12,440 nt of DNA from positions 1 through 12,440 of the forward strand of contig JABMRN010000174.1 of the NCBI GenBank assembly GCA_013202515.1. The letters are read 5' to 3'. Origin of the DNA: Candidatus Omnitrophota bacterium. GTDB lineage: Bacteria; Omnitrophota; Gorgyraeia; JABMRN01. The position numbers and the translations under genes were made by a program. Below are positions 8,969-12,440 of the stretch, piece by piece. The notes beneath the pieces were generated by a model. That model ran no database searches. It was given only the letters and a program-made list of their open reading frames with translations, and was not told the origin of the DNA. Each line of letters begins with the position of its first letter. Position 1 is the first letter of the stretch.

Positions 8969-10624
8969 ATGAAGAGCGATAGAGTTAAAAAAGGTATTGA
9001 GAGAACACCAAACAGAGCGCTTTTATATGCTACAGGTCTTTCTTCTAAAGACATGAATAGGCCGTTTATCGGTATTGCTTCGAGTTTTACTGATCTTGTG
9101 CCCGGCCATGTTGGCATGAGACGTCTTGAAAGATTTATTGAGCGCGGAGTCGCAAGAGGCGGAGGTGTACCTTTTATTTTTGGTATTCCCGCTATTTGCG
9201 ACGGAATCGCGATGGGACACAGCGGAATGAAATTTTCTCTTCCTTCACGCGAGCTTATTGCTGATATGGTTGAAACAGTATGTAAAGCTCATCAGCTTGA
9301 TGGATTAGTCTGTTTAACTGATTGCGATAAAATAACACCCGGCATGTTGATGGCAATAGCCAGATTAAATATTCCTTCGATTGTTGTTACAGCCGGACCC
9401 ATGATTTCAGGTAATTTTCGTTCTAAAAGACTCTCTCTAGTAAGAGACACTTTTGAGGCGGTTGGAAGGTATAGAAAAGGCGATATTTCAAAAGAAGAAC
9501 TTACATGCCTTGAGATGAATGCATGTCCGGCAGCCGGATCTTGTCAGGGGCTTTATACGGCAAACACTATGGCATGTCTTACCGAAACAATGGGCATGAG
9601 TCTTCCCGGATGCGCAACAGCGCTTGCAAATTCAGCTAAAAAAGAAAGAATCGCAGATGAATCCGGTGAAAAGGTTGTGAACCTTGTCAGAAGAAATATC
9701 CTTCCCAGGACCATCATGAAAAAAGCAGCATTTGAAAATGCTATTCGTATGGATATGGCCATTGGTGGTTCCACCAATACGGTTTTACATCTACTGGCTA
9801 TTGCCAAAGAGGCAGGTGTTGACATCGATTTAGAAACCTTTGACCGCATAAGTAAAGATACCCAGCATATTACGAACCTTCGCCCCGGAGGGGATTATTT
9901 CATGGAGGATCTTGAATATGCCGGTGGAATACCTGCATGTATGAAGCGCTTAAGGCAGAAGCTTCATAGTGTGCCCACGGTAAGCGGTAAATTGATTAAT
10001 CAGATAGCGGCTGATGCTGTTATCTATAACGAAGATGTGATTCGTAGCACAAAGAACCCTTATCATGAAGAAGGGGGCATATTTGTCTTGAGGGGTAATA
10101 TTGCTCCTGATGGTTGTGTAGTAAAGCAATCAGCCATAAACCCAAAGTCCCTTATATTTAAAGGCAAGATTAAGGTTTTTGATTCCGAGGAAGAAGCAAT
10201 TGAGGCAATTCTCGGTAAAAAGATCAAGAAGGGCGATTGTGTATGCATCCGGTATGAAGGGCCTAAGGGAGGCCCGGGCATGCGAGAGATGCTCGGTCCG
10301 ACATCAGCAATTACCGGCATGGGATTAGAAAAAGGCTGTGCCCTTATTACTGACGGAAGGTTTTCCGGTGGTACGAGAGGGGTGTGCGTAGGCCATATTT
10401 CCCCAGAGGCATTTGATGGAGGAATGCTTGCGATTTTAAAAGACGGTGATGAGATCGTGATAGATGTACATAAAAGGAAAATTGACGTTAAACTGAGCGA
10501 AAAAGAAATTCAAAAGAGGTTCACTGCCTGGCAAAGACCCGAACCGAAGATCAAAGAAGGCTATCTCGCGAGGTACGCGAAGATGGTGAGCTCAGCAAGC
10601 GAAGGCGCAGTATTTGGCCGTTAA
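8969..10624 (+). CDS. ilvD: Dihydroxy-acid dehydratase IlvD
   Basis: The enzyme dehydrates 2,3-dihydroxy-isovalerate and 2,3-dihydroxy-methylvalerate to the 2-keto acids in valine, leucine and isoleucine synthesis, using an Fe-S cluster and Mg2+ in the cytoplasm. It is 551 aa, the usual length for the family. Signature regions are present: 'DCDKITPGMLM' with cluster Cys119 and the adjacent Lys121, 'CPAAGSCQGLYTANTMACL' with Cys192, 'GPKGGPGMREM', and 'DGRFSGGTRGVCVGHISPEA' with the catalytic Ser466. The start at ATG 8969 is set by AAGGAAAGG (8953-8961). It is the first gene of the operon; ilvB follows after 15 bases. Nothing is broken. Confidence 0.97.
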   Translation: MKSDRVKKGIERTPNRALLYATGLSSKDMNRPFIGIASSFTDLVPGHVGMRRLERFIERGVARGGGVPFIFGIPAICDGIAMGHSGMKFSLPSRELIADMVETVCKAHQLDGLVCLTDCDKITPGMLMAIARLNIPSIVVTAGPMISGNFRSKRLSLVRDTFEAVGRYRKGDISKEELTCLEMNACPAAGSCQGLYTANTMACLTETMGMSLPGCATALANSAKKERIADESGEKVVNLVRRNILPRTIMKKAAFENAIRMDMAIGGSTNTVLHLLAIAKEAGVDIDLETFDRISKDTQHITNLRPGGDYFMEDLEYAGGIPACMKRLRQKLHSVPTVSGKLINQIAADAVIYNEDVIRSTKNPYHEEGGIFVLRGNIAPDGCVVKQSAINPKSLIFKGKIKVFDSEEEAIEAILGKKIKKGDCVCIRYEGPKGGPGMREMLGPTSAITGMGLEKGCALITDGRFSGGTRGVCVGHISPEAFDGGMLAILKDGDEIVIDVHKRKIDVKLSEKEIQKRFTAWQRPEPKIKEGYLARYAKMVSSASEGAVFGR

Positions 10625-10639
10625 GTTAAGGAGTATAGC

Positions 10640-12325
10640 ATGAAAATGAAGGGCGCAAAAATACTATTGGAGTCGTTAAAGCGCGAAAAGGTGGATGTTG
10701 TTTTCGGATATCCCGGAGGCTCTGTTTTGCCTCTCTTTGATGAGATTTTCGGGGAGAAGAAAATACGCTTTATCTTGACGCGCCATGAGCAGGGTGCTGC
10801 CCACGCAGCTGACGGATATGCCCGAGCAACCGGCAAAGTCGGGGTATGCATAGCTACCTCTGGACCAGGGGCAACAAATCTAGTCACAGGAATAGCTACT
10901 GCCTACATGGATTCTGTACCGATGATTGCTTTTACTGGACAGGTAAAGACCCACCTGATCGGAAACGATGCCTTTCAGGAAGCAGATGTGACTGGTATCA
11001 CTAGACCAATTACAAAGCATAACTTTCTTGTGAAGGATGTTAAGGAACTTGCCTGTACCATAAAAGAAGCGTTCCATATTGCAAGGAGCGGAAGGCCGGG
11101 ACCTGTTGTTATTGATCTACCAGTTGATGTGCAGATAAATCAGACAGAGTTTCATTATCCGAAAGAGGTATGTATTAGAAGTTATAATCCGAACTACATC
11201 GGACATAAGGGACAGATTAAAAGGCTTGCAAAAACCATTGCTAGTTCCAAGAAGCCTGTTCTCTATGTTGGCGGCGGAGTCATTATCTCTGGTGCATCAG
11301 CTGCTTTAAAAGAACTTGTTAAAAAAACCAGTATCCCTGTAACAGCTACACTTATGGGATTGGGCTCATTCCCTGAAACAGATGAACTAAGCCTTGGAAT
11401 GCCGGGTATGCACGGAACAGCATATGCTAATCATGCTATTCAGGATTGTGATCTTTTAATTGCGGTCGGATCAAGATTTGATGATAGAGTTACGGGAAAG
11501 CTCGATGAATTTGCTCCGCATGCAAAGATTGCCCACATTGATGTTGATCCTTCGAGCGTGAGTAAGAACGTTGATGTTCAAATACCCATTGTTGGTGATG
11601 CCAAGCTAATACTTGAAGAGCTTAACAAAATAATTAAGAAGCCAGATATTAAAAAATGGGTTAATAAAATTAAAGAGTGGAAGAAGAAGGCACCGCTCAC
11701 ATACAAAAAGGATAACAAGCTCAGGCCCCAGTATGTTGTGGAGGAGATTTATAAAGCAACTAAAGGTAACGCTATCATCGCAACAGAGGTGGGACAGAAC
11801 CAGATGTGGGCTGCTCAATATTACCAGTACACAAAACCAAGGACTTTCATCTCAAGCGGTGGATTGGGCACGATGGGCTATGGCTTTCCGGCAGCAATAG
11901 GCGCCCAGGTGGGTTGTCCTGATAAAACAGTTTTTGATATTGCGGGAGACGGCTCTATCCAGATGAATATTCAGGAATTGGCTACCGCGGTTATTGAGAA
12001 AATCCCGGTTAAGATTGCTATTCTTAATAACTGTTACCTTGGAATGGTGAGGCAGTGGCAGGAATTGTTTTACAAAAAGAGGTATTCCCATACCTGCTTG
12101 AGTAAGACAAGTTGTTACATTCCGGATTTCGTGAAGGTTGCCGAAAGCTACGGTGCTAAAGGCCTAAGGGTGACAAAGAAAAAAGATGTTGTGCCTGCTA
12201 TAAAGAAGGCGCTTAAGAGTGATGGACCGTTTATTCTTGATTTTATGGTTGAAAAAGAAGAGAACGTGTTTCCAATGGTGCCGGCAGGAGAGGCCATAAA
12301 TCGAATGATCGGTGGGATGGCTTGA
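10640..12325 (+). CDS. ilvB: Acetolactate synthase large (catalytic) subunit
   Basis: A thiamine diphosphate enzyme condensing two pyruvates to acetolactate, or pyruvate with 2-ketobutyrate, the first common step of branched-chain amino acid synthesis. It is 561 aa, typical for the large subunit. The N-terminal domain has 'FGYPGGSVLPLFD' and 'RHEQGAAHAADGYARATG' with the cofactor-activating Glu50, and 'TSGPGATNLVTGIATAYMDS'. The C-terminal ThDP-binding motif runs from GDGS (Asp437) to NN (463-464). The C-terminal 'ENVFPMVPAGEAI' is typical of biosynthetic AHAS rather than catabolic acetolactate synthase. AAGGAG (10628-10633) lies six bases before ATG 10640. The next gene, ilvN, starts 24 bases after the stop, so the catalytic and regulatory subunits are co-translated from one mRNA. 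Confidence 0.97.
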   Translation: MKMKGAKILLESLKREKVDVVFGYPGGSVLPLFDEIFGEKKIRFILTRHEQGAAHAADGYARATGKVGVCIATSGPGATNLVTGIATAYMDSVPMIAFTGQVKTHLIGNDAFQEADVTGITRPITKHNFLVKDVKELACTIKEAFHIARSGRPGPVVIDLPVDVQINQTEFHYPKEVCIRSYNPNYIGHKGQIKRLAKTIASSKKPVLYVGGGVIISGASAALKELVKKTSIPVTATLMGLGSFPETDELSLGMPGMHGTAYANHAIQDCDLLIAVGSRFDDRVTGKLDEFAPHAKIAHIDVDPSSVSKNVDVQIPIVGDAKLILEELNKIIKKPDIKKWVNKIKEWKKKAPLTYKKDNKLRPQYVVEEIYKATKGNAIIATEVGQNQMWAAQYYQYTKPRTFISSGGLGTMGYGFPAAIGAQVGCPDKTVFDIAGDGSIQMNIQELATAVIEKIPVKIAILNNCYLGMVRQWQELFYKKRYSHTCLSKTSCYIPDFVKVAESYGAKGLRVTKKKDVVPAIKKALKSDGPFILDFMVEKEENVFPMVPAGEAINRMIGGMA

Positions 12326-12349
12326 TCTTTTTAGAAATAGGAGAATAAG

Positions 12350-12440
12350 ATGTCTAAATTTACATTATCAGTTTTGGTAGAGAATAAATTTGGTGTGTTG
12401 GCCAGGATTGCGGGTCTTTTTAGCGCACGCGGTTTTAACA
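12350..12440 (+). CDS. ilvN: Acetolactate synthase small (regulatory) subunit, 5' part
   Basis: Only the first 30 codons are in the window. They read MSKFTLSVLVENKFGVLARI then 'AGLFSARGFN', the opening of the ACT domain that binds valine and gives feedback inhibition of the large subunit. AGGAGA (12339-12344) lies five bases before the ATG. The position directly after ilvB confirms the assignment. The gene continues past the right edge. Confidence 0.93.
   Translation, partial: MSKFTLSVLVENKFGVLARIAGLFSARGFN

Overview
The window reads as bacterial chromosome of moderate to low GC. Compact genes have clear Shine-Dalgarno sites and consensus sigma70-type promoters, and there is one branched-chain amino acid operon. 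The very large multidomain ORF, its repeated in-frame linkers, and the small-protein plus nucleotidyltransferase pairs recall uncultured lineages such as Candidatus Omnitrophota. That assignment is an impression from gene style, not a search result.

Bases 1-7760 are dominated by one uninterrupted + strand frame of at least 2565 codons. The frame is open to the left edge, so it may be longer still. I recognise, in order: a repeat-bearing linker, a CheD-like domain, a hydrophobic block, a segment antisense to another plausible gene, a membrane hairpin, a 'YWT'-type putative DNA-associated domain, a sigma70-like region 2/region 4 module, a second membrane hairpin, a second degenerate CheD-like domain, further unassigned domains, a third membrane hairpin, a complete RNHCP zinc domain, a long helical region and an alpha/beta C-terminal domain. 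Short DNA repeats sit at the joints between domains. On the - strand inside this ORF, at 1055-1423, lies a convincing coiled-coil gene preceded by an almost perfect sigma70 promoter.

Bases 7761-7986 hold no gene but two strong inverted repeats and a candidate promoter. Bases 7987-8954 hold two small modules of the same design: a small protein gene (65 and 55 aa) whose 3' end overlaps a nucleotidyltransferase gene. The first is intact. In the second the nucleotidyltransferase is a relic with an in-frame stop and a lost C-terminus. They resemble nucleotidyltransferase-based toxin-antitoxin or abortive-infection pairs.

Bases 8886-12440 are the ilvD-ilvB-ilvN operon (dihydroxy-acid dehydratase; acetolactate synthase large and small subunits), with a near-consensus promoter lying inside the relic nucleotidyltransferase. 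ilvN runs off the right edge. Two steps of valine/isoleucine synthesis are present; the reductoisomerase (ilvC) is not in view.
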